This document shows positions 19,691-28,025 of a stretch of DNA of 64,000 nucleotides, in pieces. The notes beneath the pieces are model-generated. The model saw only the letters and a list, made by a program, of their open reading frames with translations. It searched no databases and was not told where the DNA came from. A program made the position numbers and the translations under genes. Every line of letters begins with the position of its first letter. The stretch's first letter is position 1. The stretch comes from Halomonas cerina (lineage in GTDB: Bacteria; Pseudomonadota; Gammaproteobacteria; Pseudomonadales; Halomonadaceae), in contig NZ_JACHXP010000008.1 in NCBI RefSeq assembly GCF_014192215.1, forward strand, positions 62,001 to 126,000, read 5' to 3'.

Positions 19691-20365
19691 ATGGGCGACT
19701 GGTGGACCTATCACCCCGAGGACTTCCTGATGTTCTCGGAGCGGGTGTATACGCGGCTCTTCATGTTGCACAACCAGGCGCTGTGGCCCGCCCAACTCCT
19801 CGCCCTGGCGCTGGGGGGGCTGGTGCTGTTCGCCCTGCTGCATCCCCGCCCCGGGTCGAGCCGGCTGGTCGCCGCCCTGCTGGCGATGGCCTGGGTCTTC
19901 GTGGCCTGGAGCTTCCTCTGGCAGCGCTATGTCCCCATCAACTGGGGGATCCGCTACCTCGTGCCGCTGTTCGTGCTGCAGGCCCTGCTGCTGATCATCG
20001 TGGGGGCCACCCGGCGGGACGGGCTCGGCCTGCCGACTCGCTGGAGCGTGTCCCGCGGCCTGGGGCTGGTGCTGTTCACCTATGCCCTGGTTGGGCATCC
20101 GTTCGTGGCGCCGCTGGTCGGCCGTGGCCTGACGGGAGCCGAAATCATCGGCCTCACCCCCGACCCGCTGGCCTTCGCCACCCTGGGCGTCGCGGTGATG
20201 GCGTCGCCGGCAGGACGGACCTGGACGCTGGCCGCCATTCCGGCCCTGTGGTGCCTTATCAGCGGGGTCACCCTGGCCATCCTGGACGCTGCGGGGGCCT
20301 GGCTCCCGCCATTGGCCGTGGTCCTGGCCTTGCTGGCACGGTGGTGGCCCGAGGCACGTCGATGA
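19691..20365 (+). CDS. DUF6064-like multi-pass membrane protein
   Basis: 224 residues from the ATG at 19691 (MGDWWTYHPEDFLMFS); a GTG at 19676 overlapping the previous stop is a less likely start. Six or seven hydrophobic segments cover residues 30-215, with a conserved-looking YVPINWGIRY loop. The N-terminus WWTY..DFLMFS is typical of DUF6064 proteins. No catalytic motif was recognised. Its position directly behind the exported aldo/keto reductase suggests a joint role at the membrane, perhaps electron supply or anchoring, but this is inference. Confidence 0.75.
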   Translation: MGDWWTYHPEDFLMFSERVYTRLFMLHNQALWPAQLLALALGGLVLFALLHPRPGSSRLVAALLAMAWVFVAWSFLWQRYVPINWGIRYLVPLFVLQALLLIIVGATRRDGLGLPTRWSVSRGLGLVLFTYALVGHPFVAPLVGRGLTGAEIIGLTPDPLAFATLGVAVMASPAGRTWTLAAIPALWCLISGVTLAILDAAGAWLPPLAVVLALLARWWPEARR

Positions 20366-20425
20366 CGGCAGGTCGGGAGTCCGCATCGACCGTCGGTGGC
20401 GACATGGGCAGACGCCTTGTGCCCC

Positions 20426-21820
20426 TCAGCGCTCGACCCGGCGGGCCCGGAAGGCGCGTCCCTTGATCCGCCCGCCGGTCAACCGCACCAGGGCCTGCCG
20501 GGCCACCTCGCGCCGGACGGCCACGTAACTGCAGTTGGCGAGGACCTTGATCCTGCCCACCTGATCGCCGGCAAGGCCGGCATCGCCGGTCAAGGCGCCG
20601 AGGATGTCGCCGGGGCGCAGCTTCTGCTTCTTGCCGCCGCCAATCTGCAGGGTGGCCATGGGCGGACAAAAGGCTGGGGCCTCCAGGACACGTCGGGACG
20701 GCAGCGGCTCCGGCGCGAGTGTCTCGCCGAGCAGCTCACCGAGGCGCGTCAGCCGGTAGTTTTCCTGCTCGCCGACCAGAGTAAAGGCCACGCCCTGGCC
20801 ACCGGCCCGGCCGGTGCGCCCGATGCGATGCACGTGCACCTCGAGCTCACGGGCGATGCGGTAGTTGAACACCGCCTCCAGGGCGTCGATGTCGAGGCCG
20901 CGCGCCGCCACGTCGGTGGCCACCAGGATCGAGGCACTGCCGTTGGCGAACAGCACCAGCAGGCGATCGCGGTCTGCCTGCGCCAGGTCGCCATGCAGCG
21001 CCAGGGCGCTGAAGCCCGCGTCGTTCAGGGCCTCGGCGACCTCGTCAGTCTCGCGCTTGGTATTGCAGAACACCACGCTCGATGCGGGTCGAAAGTGCAG
21101 CAGCAGTCGGTGCAGCGCCTCGAAGTGGGCCGATTCGTCTGCCACCCGGTAGAAGTGCTGACGGATCGTGGTCGCGTCATGAGGTTCGGCCACCTCCACC
21201 ATGACCGGTTCACGCATCAGCCGCTCGGCGATGGGCCGGATGCCCTCGGCATAGGTGGCGCTGAACAGCAACATCTGGCGGCTCGCCGGGGCCTCGGCAA
21301 TGATCGCCTCCATGGCTGCCTGGAAGCCCATGTCGAGCATGCGATCGGCCTCATCCAACACCAGAGTCTCGAGTGCCCCCAGAGCCAGCGAACCCTTGCG
21401 CAGGTGCTCCTCTACCCGCCCCGGCGTGCCGACCACGATGTGGGCCCCATGCTCCAGCGAGCCCAGCTGCGGACCGAGTGGGGCCCCGCCGCACAGGGTC
21501 AGCACCTTGACGTTGGGCAGGCTGCGCGCCAGGCGGCGAAGCTCTCCGGCCACCTGGTCGGCCAGTTCGCGGGTCGGGCAGAGTACCAGCGACTGCACCT
21601 GAGAACGGGCCACCTCGAGGCGTGACAGCAGCCCCAGACCGAAGGCCGCGGTCTTGCCCGAGCCGGTCCTGGCTCGGGCGATCACATCGCGGCCGACCAG
21701 CATCGGCGGCAAGCTCTCGGCCTGAATCGGCGTCATGGTGTGATAGCCGAGTGACTCGAGGTTGATCAGCAGGGCCGGCGCCAGCGGCAGTGTGGCGAAG
21801 GCAGGCAGGGAATCGGACAC
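20426..21820 (-). CDS. dbpA: ATP-dependent RNA helicase DbpA
   Basis: 464 residues from the GTG at 21820 (VSDSLPAFATLPL), the position that matches the family N-terminus. All DEAD-box motifs are present: Q motif, ARTGSGKT, PTRELA, LVLDEADRMLD, FSATYAEG and HRIGRTGR. The C-terminal 75 residues form the DbpA RNA-binding domain (IGGGKKQKLRPGDILGAL), which targets 23S rRNA hairpin 92 during 50S assembly. Monocistronic. A diverged copy of its first 130 bases lies at 8557-8689. Confidence 0.93.
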   Translation of the reverse strand: MSDSLPAFATLPLAPALLINLESLGYHTMTPIQAESLPPMLVGRDVIARARTGSGKTAAFGLGLLSRLEVARSQVQSLVLCPTRELADQVAGELRRLARSLPNVKVLTLCGGAPLGPQLGSLEHGAHIVVGTPGRVEEHLRKGSLALGALETLVLDEADRMLDMGFQAAMEAIIAEAPASRQMLLFSATYAEGIRPIAERLMREPVMVEVAEPHDATTIRQHFYRVADESAHFEALHRLLLHFRPASSVVFCNTKRETDEVAEALNDAGFSALALHGDLAQADRDRLLVLFANGSASILVATDVAARGLDIDALEAVFNYRIARELEVHVHRIGRTGRAGGQGVAFTLVGEQENYRLTRLGELLGETLAPEPLPSRRVLEAPAFCPPMATLQIGGGKKQKLRPGDILGALTGDAGLAGDQVGRIKVLANCSYVAVRREVARQALVRLTGGRIKGRAFRARRVER

Positions 21821-22096
21821 GAGAGGAAACCTGAGAAAAGTAGACCTGAAAGACAGGAGCCGGATGAGAGAAGGCCAGCAGAATAGCAGAAAGCCGTGTG
21901 ACATGTCGGTACGGCCTGGCGCCGCTTTCAGGCCTGCAACAGCTTCCCCAGACCACGATCGCTCAGCTGCGGGGTGGTCCCCGTGCTCATATCCTGGACA
22001 GGGGGTATGCTGATGGAGAGTCCCGGCTTCCGGTCGGGCTCACCCGATCCCGGACGGTCCCGGCGACAAGCCGATACCCCCCGACAGGAGCCTCCC

Positions 22097-23494
22097 GTGA
22101 CACATCTCTCTGTGTTGGCGACCGCCTTGCTCGTGCTCATGCTCCAGGGCTGTGATCGCGAAAGCGAACCGCCCGCCGCGGGCGACCCCCTCAAGGTAGC
22201 GACCCGCAATGCCGCTACCACCTACTACCTCGATCGCCACGGACAGCCGGCCGGGCCGGAGCACGACCTTGCCACGGGCTTCGCCGAGGCCCATGGCTGG
22301 CACATCGAGTGGATCCTGCATGATTCCACCGCCGCGGTGCTCGAGGCCCTCGAGGCCGGCGAGGTCCACCTGGCCGCCGCCGGCCTGACCCGACTGCCCT
22401 CCCGCGATGACCGCTTCCTGCCGGGCCCCGCGCATACCGATATCGTCGAGCAACTGGTCTGCCATCGGGACGGGCGTCCACTACCCCAACGGGTGGGGGA
22501 CCTGGCCGACGTGGAAATCCGTGTCACCGCCGCCTCCAGCTATTCGGAACAGCTCGAGAGCCTGGTCAATGCCCATACCGGCATCGCCTTCGAGGAGGAC
22601 CCACGCACCACCGAGGTGCTGCTCACCGCCGTCGCCGAGCGAACGCTGGAATGCACCGTGGCCGACTCCAACATCGTCAGGGTGGTACGCCGCCACTTCC
22701 CGCACCTGGAAGTGGCCATGAACCTGACCAGCGGCAGCCGGCTGGGCTGGTACCTGCCGCCCGGTCAGCAGGCCCTGGCCGAGCTGGCACGCGAGTGGAT
22801 GGCCAGCGCGGAGGGCCAGGCGGCCATCGCGGCAATGGAGCATCGCTACTACGACTATATTGGCGAGTTCGACTTCGTCGACCTGCGGGCCCTCAACCGA
22901 CGCATCGATGAGCGCCTGCCTCGCTTCCTCGACCTCTTCCTCGAGGCCGAGGCCGAGACCGGCATGCCGGCAGACCTGCTGGCGGCGCTGGCCTATCAGG
23001 AGTCGCACTGGGACCCCCAGGCCGTCTCCCCCACCGGGGTGCGTGGCATCATGATGCTGACCCGCAACACCGCCGCGTCGCTGGGCGTCGACGACCGGCT
23101 GGATCCGGTGGCCTCCATCGACGGCGGTGCCCGCTATCTTGCCGACCGCCACGACCGGCTGTCCGACAGCATTCCCGAACCCGACCGTACCTACCTGGCG
23201 CTGGCCAGCTATAATATCGGCCGTGGCCACCTGCTGGATGCCCGGGAACTGGCCCGCACCCTGGGCCGCAACCCCGACTCCTGGGCCGACATGAAGGAGG
23301 TCCTGCCGCTCAAGGCCGACAAGCGCTACTACCCGCAGACCCGATACGGCTACGCCCGTGGCTACGAGCCGGTGCACTACGTGGAGCGCATCCGCAACTA
23401 CCTGGACGTGATCCATGCCGCCCTGCAGGCCCGCGAGACCGAACTGCCGCCCGACGAGGTCGGGCCCGCGACCGCCAAGGCGTCATCAGGCTGA
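22097..23494 (+). CDS. mltF: Membrane-bound lytic transglycosylase F
   Basis: 465 residues from a GTG at 22097 with ACAGGAG six bases upstream; an ATG at 22011 lacks a good site. Residues 1-18 form a lipoprotein signal ending in LMLQGC, so the protein is probably an outer-membrane lipoprotein. Residues 35-260 form a solute-binding-protein-like domain (bac SBP 3) and residues 290-430 a GH23 lysozyme-like domain: YQESHW holds the catalytic Glu, followed by SPTGVRGIMMLT and LASYNIGRGH. It cleaves peptidoglycan glycan strands with formation of anhydro-muropeptides. Monocistronic. Confidence 0.92.
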   Translation: MTHLSVLATALLVLMLQGCDRESEPPAAGDPLKVATRNAATTYYLDRHGQPAGPEHDLATGFAEAHGWHIEWILHDSTAAVLEALEAGEVHLAAAGLTRLPSRDDRFLPGPAHTDIVEQLVCHRDGRPLPQRVGDLADVEIRVTAASSYSEQLESLVNAHTGIAFEEDPRTTEVLLTAVAERTLECTVADSNIVRVVRRHFPHLEVAMNLTSGSRLGWYLPPGQQALAELAREWMASAEGQAAIAAMEHRYYDYIGEFDFVDLRALNRRIDERLPRFLDLFLEAEAETGMPADLLAALAYQESHWDPQAVSPTGVRGIMMLTRNTAASLGVDDRLDPVASIDGGARYLADRHDRLSDSIPEPDRTYLALASYNIGRGHLLDARELARTLGRNPDSWADMKEVLPLKADKRYYPQTRYGYARGYEPVHYVERIRNYLDVIHAALQARETELPPDEVGPATAKASSG

Positions 23495-23556
23495 CGCTCG
23501 CGCTCAGGCCATTTCCACCGCACCGCCATCGGCCCTCAAGAAACGCCGACGCCGCT

Positions 23557-25224
23557 TCATGGCTGGCCCGGTTCATGGCGACGCGTCACATCCCGATGGC
23601 TGATGACCATGACCTCCCTGGGCCACCACTCGGGATGCTGCGCCCGAATGAACGCCAGCAATCGCTCCCGCAGATTCATCTCCGCCATCCACCCGGCCAT
23701 GGGATCCGACGTCATCAGGTAGAAAGAGATCTCCTGGGCTTCCGCGGTCTGGTCGGTCACGTAGCACAGCAGCTTGTCGTATTCGATGACGCCCTCTTCC
23801 TCTTCCGCGAACGCCTTGAACGTCTCTCTCAGGCACTGCACGTCGGCACTAAGGTGGAGCCTCAGGATGATCCGCCGGTACATCTTCGCATTCTTGGCCG
23901 ACCAGTTCTCGAATGGCTTGGAAATGAAGTACTTCACCGGCACGATCAGCCGGCGCTCATCCCAGGTCCTCAGGCGAATGAAGGTGTAGAAGATACCCTC
24001 CACGTAGCACCACTGATCCTCGAAGAGCACGCTGTCCCCGATGCGCACCGGCTTGGCCAGCGACACCTGGAACGACGCCAGGATATTGCCCAACACCGCC
24101 TGCCCCGCGATCCCCACCAGCACCGTCAGGACACTGGCCGACGCCAGCAGCGTCATGCCCAGCGACTCGAAGATGTTCAGCTTTCCCAGCACGTAGACGG
24201 CGGCGATGACGATCGTGACCAGGATGATGGTCCGGCGCAGGGCATAGAGCGAGGTCAGCAGCTGGCGCTCATCCCGGTGCCTGGTGTCATCGATGTCCCC
24301 CACCAGGCGCGAGGTCACCTTGAGCAGGATCACATCCACGAAGCGCAAGGCGATGAGCCCGACTCCCCAGGCCATGATGATCGCCAGCAGGATGCGGAAA
24401 AGGGTCGTCGCCGCCCCCGAGAAGGAGACCACATAACCGAGCAGTAACTGGGCCACCAGGGACATCATGAGGAAGGCCAAGGGCACCCCGACCCGACCGG
24501 CGAAGATACTGTAAAGGCCCGCTGGCAGCCAGCGGGCCATCATGTCGGCCAGCCGGTAGACACCGAAACCCAGTAGGCCGATGGCCATGAGAAACACCGG
24601 AATGGCCACCCATTCCCACATGCGCAGCATGCCGAACGATGTCTTGAAACGCTCGGGAATATACTGCTCCAGCCACGACGGACCGAAGGCTTCGTAGAGC
24701 TCGGGGACGACCGAGAGCGTTTCCGGCGTGAATAGCCAGACCGGCTGCTGCTCACCGACCTTGTAACGTGCCAGGCGAACATCATGGAGCTGGCCGCGTG
24801 CTTCGAGCGATGCCAGCTTGAGGTTTCGGCGCTCTTCCCCCGCACGCGGATGCTGGCCGGATTGGTCCTTGATCATGGCATCGCGCCGCGCCGGCAGCGC
24901 CGACACATTAACCCACTCGCCTCGCTGGAGGACCGAGGCCAGTTGCCGGGCCAGCTCACGCCCCCTTTTCGCCTGCTCCGCGGCGGGCAGATCCGACAGA
25001 TTGAGGAGATGGGCAGCGGTATCGAAGTCATTTTGCTCGGTGAGCTCGAAGAAGCTCCTGACGGCCTCACGGGGTGTCAGCCGCTGCACCTCCTCGGGCG
25101 CTTTTCCCAGCCCGGTATTCAGCGAGCTGACCGAGAACCAGGTGCCCTCTTCGTCCTGGGCCACACACATGCAGGAGAACACGAGGGTCACTGCCAACAG
25201 GATCACGCTGTAGCGTCTTCTCAT
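23557..25224 (-). CDS. MscS-family mechanosensitive channel with periplasmic N-domain
   Basis: 555 residues. Residues 1-22 are a signal peptide; a soluble periplasmic domain of about 170 residues follows (FELTEQNDFDTAAHLLNLS), then five hydrophobic segments from about 205 and the MscS pore and beta domain: LVGIAGQAVLGNILASF, KPVRIGDSVLFEDQ and VPVKYFISKPFENWS. This long form with a periplasmic domain resembles YbdG/YjeP-like relatives and releases solutes under osmotic downshock. Such channels are expected in a moderate halophile. Monocistronic. Confidence 0.9.
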   Translation of the reverse strand: MRRRYSVILLAVTLVFSCMCVAQDEEGTWFSVSSLNTGLGKAPEEVQRLTPREAVRSFFELTEQNDFDTAAHLLNLSDLPAAEQAKRGRELARQLASVLQRGEWVNVSALPARRDAMIKDQSGQHPRAGEERRNLKLASLEARGQLHDVRLARYKVGEQQPVWLFTPETLSVVPELYEAFGPSWLEQYIPERFKTSFGMLRMWEWVAIPVFLMAIGLLGFGVYRLADMMARWLPAGLYSIFAGRVGVPLAFLMMSLVAQLLLGYVVSFSGAATTLFRILLAIIMAWGVGLIALRFVDVILLKVTSRLVGDIDDTRHRDERQLLTSLYALRRTIILVTIVIAAVYVLGKLNIFESLGMTLLASASVLTVLVGIAGQAVLGNILASFQVSLAKPVRIGDSVLFEDQWCYVEGIFYTFIRLRTWDERRLIVPVKYFISKPFENWSAKNAKMYRRIILRLHLSADVQCLRETFKAFAEEEEGVIEYDKLLCYVTDQTAEAQEISFYLMTSDPMAGWMAEMNLRERLLAFIRAQHPEWWPREVMVISHRDVTRRHEPGQP

Positions 25225-25493
25225 AGCAACCGGGCCAACTTATCAGATTGAAAGAACCTGCCTGTCCAGGGCGCACCATCGCTCGAGGCCAGCCTCTTTC
25301 TACACAGCGCCTCACGGCGTATCAAGCCGATCCGGTGAGCCGGCCGCAGGCTGTCATGCGCGATGTCCCGCCGACGGTGGCCGCCCTACCCTGTGACGGC
25401 GACGGAAAACCGGTATGATGGGCGCGCAACATCGACAGTTACGGAGCAGAGCCCACGATCGAGCATTCATTCCAAGCCAGCACGGAGGTTCTC

Positions 25494-25811
25494 ATGAAGG
25501 TCTACAAGCCTGAATGGCGGTGCACGTTTAGCGTAAACGAAGGCCCGGAAGAATCGGCAAGCTGGAAGGAGAGGATCGCCTGGCAGCTACGAGGGGTCGC
25601 CGACCGGCTGAACGGCGGCGGAAGAACGATCAAGATTGACTGCAACGTCACCCCGGAGGTGAGCCGGGAGGAAGTCGACGCCTGCCTGGGCAAGGGATTC
25701 GCCCTGACCCAGAGCCTGCTCACCCAGCTCGCTCACCAGGCCGCCTGCGAGGACGTGATGCGTGACGCCAAGGCGGAGCTGTTCGAGCCTGAGGAAGAAC
25801 AGAGGCACTAA
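25494..25811 (+). CDS. Small conserved-type protein, unknown function
   Basis: 105 residues, ATG at 25494 preceded by GGAGGTTCTC. The protein begins MKVYKPEWRCTFSVNEG and has one amphipathic Glu-rich C-terminal helix; there is no signal peptide or membrane helix. Two motifs, KIDCNVTPEVSREEVDACL and LAHQAACEDVM, hold Cys residues that could be redox active or bind metal, but no family was recognised. A perfect 11-bp terminator hairpin follows 26 bases after the stop, supporting an independently transcribed real gene. Confidence 0.7.
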   Translation: MKVYKPEWRCTFSVNEGPEESASWKERIAWQLRGVADRLNGGGRTIKIDCNVTPEVSREEVDACLGKGFALTQSLLTQLAHQAACEDVMRDAKAELFEPEEEQRH

Positions 25812-25837
25812 GGGCGGAACCTACCCATCGCCCCTGC

Positions 25838-25877
25838 ACCCCATCCGGTCAGGCCCCGGATGGGGTGTTCTGCTTTC
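25838..25877 (+). terminator. Rho-independent terminator
   Basis: ACCCCATCCGG (25838-25848) pairs perfectly with CCGGATGGGGT (25856-25866) over a seven-base loop and is followed by GTTCTGCTTTC. Confidence 0.75.
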
Positions 25878-26013
25878 GGGGCCCCAAAAAGCCTGCCGTT
25901 AATCCGGTGCGGCCCGAAACAATCCCTTTGACGCTCATGCCATCTCACGCTATTCACATAACATGGGTTAATGTTGCTGTATCGTACCATCGTGTTGCTG
26001 TGAGGTAAGCGCC

Positions 26014-26289
26014 ATGGACGTCTCGATACGCTTGAGTGCGCAGCCCGGTGCGCTGGTGGATCAACTGCTTCCCCTTCCCGAGGTTCCCTCTGCCTGCCTC
26101 GGGTTCGATGCCCTCCTCGCCTGTCGCCTGGCCCGAGCCAGAATCAATCTGAACCGACTGGAACGCGATACCGGCTCCCGCGACCACAGCGCCCTGGCAG
26201 CGGCACGGGTGGAGTTCGCCCTGGCGGCCCGGGCCCTGGCCGATGACCTGATTGCCCGGGGGCTGCATAGCGGCCGGGACGGCGACTGA
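26014..26289 (+). CDS. Small helical protein, unknown function
   Basis: 91 residues; GAGG lies nine bases before the ATG. The middle is Ala/Arg/Leu-rich and predicted helical (CRLARARINLNRLERD...ARVEFALAARALADDL), consistent with a coiled helical hairpin. No signal or catalytic motif is visible. A bidirectional hairpin follows at 26316-26339, and argO converges from the other side. Coding potential is supported by codon choice and a plausible start, but the protein belongs to no family I recognise. Confidence 0.55.
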   Translation: MDVSIRLSAQPGALVDQLLPLPEVPSACLGFDALLACRLARARINLNRLERDTGSRDHSALAAARVEFALAARALADDLIARGLHSGRDGD

Positions 26290-26315
26290 TCGAACCTCGC
26301 GCCGACCCAGGCGAC

Positions 26316-26339
26316 GCGCTCCCCGACCACGGGGAGCGC
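26316..26339. terminator. Bidirectional hairpin between converging genes
   Basis: GCGCTCCCC (26316-26324) pairs perfectly with GGGGAGCGC (26331-26339) over a six-base loop. On the plus strand CACCTTTCAG follows. It lies between the small gene ending at 26289 and the argO stop at 26346. Confidence 0.6.
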
Positions 26340-26345
26340 CACCTT

Positions 26346-26999
26346 TCAGACCACGGGCGGTCCTTCCCCCATCGCCAGCTGAAGCGCGATGGCGGCCATC
26401 ATCACCCCGATGGCCGCATCGATCAGCCGCCACGCCCGCGGACGCGACAGCCAGGGCGACAGCGCCGCCCCGCCCCAGGCCAGCAGGCTGAACCACAGGA
26501 TCGAGGCCGTGCCGGCCCCAGCCACGAAGGTGGTCGCGCTCTCCTGCTGGGCACCGATCGACGGGATCAGCAGCAGCGTATCCAAATAGACCTGCGGATT
26601 GAGCAGGGTCACCGCCAGGGTGGCCAGGATCACCGGCCGACGGCCAAGCCCTTCGCCGTCCGTCCCGCTCAACCTCTGACGCCCACTCACCGCCCGTCGC
26701 CAGGCCTGCAGCGCCAGCCAGCCAAGGAAGGCGACTCCCGCCCAGCGCAGCGCCTCCAGGGCGCTCGGCATAGCCAGCAGCAGCGCACTGACACCGAACA
26801 TGCCGACGCTGAGCAGTGCCAGGTCGGTCCCCATACACAGACCGGCCGACCACCAGTGATGCCGGCGACGCATCGCCACCCCCAGCACGTAAGCATTCTG
26901 CGCCCCGATCGCCATGATGATGCCCCCGCAGATCACCAGCCCCGTCAGATAGCTTTCCACGTAACCGGCCAGATGACCTTCCAGACCCCCTTCCAGCAT
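26346..26999 (-). CDS. argO: LysE/ArgO-family amino-acid exporter
   Basis: 217 residues with six hydrophobic segments. The family pattern is clear: a first helix with GGIIMAIGAQNAYVLG, an LSVGMFGVSALL helix, and LNPQVYLDTLLLIPSIGAQ near residue 135. ArgO exports arginine (and its toxic analogue canavanine) across the inner membrane. It is divergent from the argP-type LysR gene, the standard arrangement in which ArgP activates argO when arginine is high. Confidence 0.9.
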   Translation of the reverse strand: MLEGGLEGHLAGYVESYLTGLVICGGIIMAIGAQNAYVLGVAMRRRHHWWSAGLCMGTDLALLSVGMFGVSALLLAMPSALEALRWAGVAFLGWLALQAWRRAVSGRQRLSGTDGEGLGRRPVILATLAVTLLNPQVYLDTLLLIPSIGAQQESATTFVAGAGTASILWFSLLAWGGAALSPWLSRPRAWRLIDAAIGVMMAAIALQLAMGEGPPVV

Positions 27000-27076
27000 C
27001 TCCGCGCCCTCGCCTCGTCATCGAATGGCGCCAGCCTAAGCTCCACTTCCTCATGCATAAAAATCATCCTGTTAAT

Positions 27077-27104
27077 ATTGTATCAGTTTTGCTTATCTTG
27101 AAAA
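27077..27104 (-). promoter_or_regulatory. argO promoter candidate
   Basis: Read on the minus strand, TTTTCA (27104-27099) and TACAAT (27082-27077) are separated by 16 bases within an unusually AT-rich intergenic stretch shared with argP. This fits a sigma-70 promoter for argO, and an ArgP site would be expected to overlap or flank it. Confidence 0.55.
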
Positions 27105-27133
27105 CGAAAGCCATCCATCACGAAAACACTGAC

Positions 27134-28003
27134 ATGCTCGACTACAAGCTGCTCGAGGCGCTGGCCGCGGTGATCGAATGCGATGGCTTCGAGCGTGCCG
27201 GCGAGGCGCTGGGACTGTCGCAATCGGCGATCTCACAGCGTATCAAGGCCCTGGAGATTCGCCTGGGCCAGCCCGTCCTGGTGCGCACCCCGACGCTCGC
27301 ACCGACACCCGCCGGTCGGAGCCTGCTCAACCATGTTCAGCAGGTGCAACTGCTCGAACGCGACCTGCGCCGGGCGCTGCCCACCCTGGACAGCGCCTCG
27401 CCGCGGCTGCGCATCGCGCTGAACGCCGACAGCCTGGTGACCTGGTGGGCCGCGACGGTGGGACCGCTGTGCGAGACGGAGGGCTTGCTACTCGACCTGG
27501 TGGTGGAGGATCAGGACGTGGGGCTGAGGCGACTGCGCGACGGCGACGTGGCGGCCTGCCTGTGCGCCAGCCCCCAGCCGATCGCCGGCGCCCGCTGCGT
27601 GCGACTCGGCACCATGAGCTACCACCCGCTGGCCACCCCGGCCTACCGCGAGCGCTACTTCCCGGCCGGGCCAAGGCCCGAGGCCTTCCGTCGCGCCCCG
27701 GCCATCGTCTTCGGCCCCCATGACCAGCTCCAGCACCGCTTCCTGGCCCAGTGCGGCTATCACGGCGTCTTCCCCTTCCACCTCTGCCCCGCCTCGGAGG
27801 GCTTCGTTCGCCTAGCGCTGGCCGGCATGGGCTACGGCATGATGCCGCTGATGCAGGCCAGCGAACGGGTCGATGCCGGCGAACTCATCAGCATCGCCCC
27901 CGGCCAGGCGCTGGAGGTGCCGCTCTACTGGCACTTCTGGCGCCACAGCGGAAGGTTGATGAAGCGTCTGACCGACGTACTGAGCCAGGTGGTGCTGACG
28001 TGA
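27134..28003 (+). CDS. argP: LysR-family regulator ArgP
   Basis: 289 residues from the ATG at 27134 (MLDYKLLEALAAVIE), the usual ArgP start. Winged-helix HTH at residues 18-60 (FERAGEALGLSQSAISQRIKALE), then the substrate-binding domain with NADSLVTWW, VEDQDVGLRRLRDG and GMGYGMMP. ArgP responds to arginine and lysine and activates the exporter argO, which lies divergently 134 bases away. Sequence and context agree. Confidence 0.92.
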   Translation: MLDYKLLEALAAVIECDGFERAGEALGLSQSAISQRIKALEIRLGQPVLVRTPTLAPTPAGRSLLNHVQQVQLLERDLRRALPTLDSASPRLRIALNADSLVTWWAATVGPLCETEGLLLDLVVEDQDVGLRRLRDGDVAACLCASPQPIAGARCVRLGTMSYHPLATPAYRERYFPAGPRPEAFRRAPAIVFGPHDQLQHRFLAQCGYHGVFPFHLCPASEGFVRLALAGMGYGMMPLMQASERVDAGELISIAPGQALEVPLYWHFWRHSGRLMKRLTDVLSQVVLT

Positions 28004-28025
28004 ACAGCGAGACCGACACGACGGC

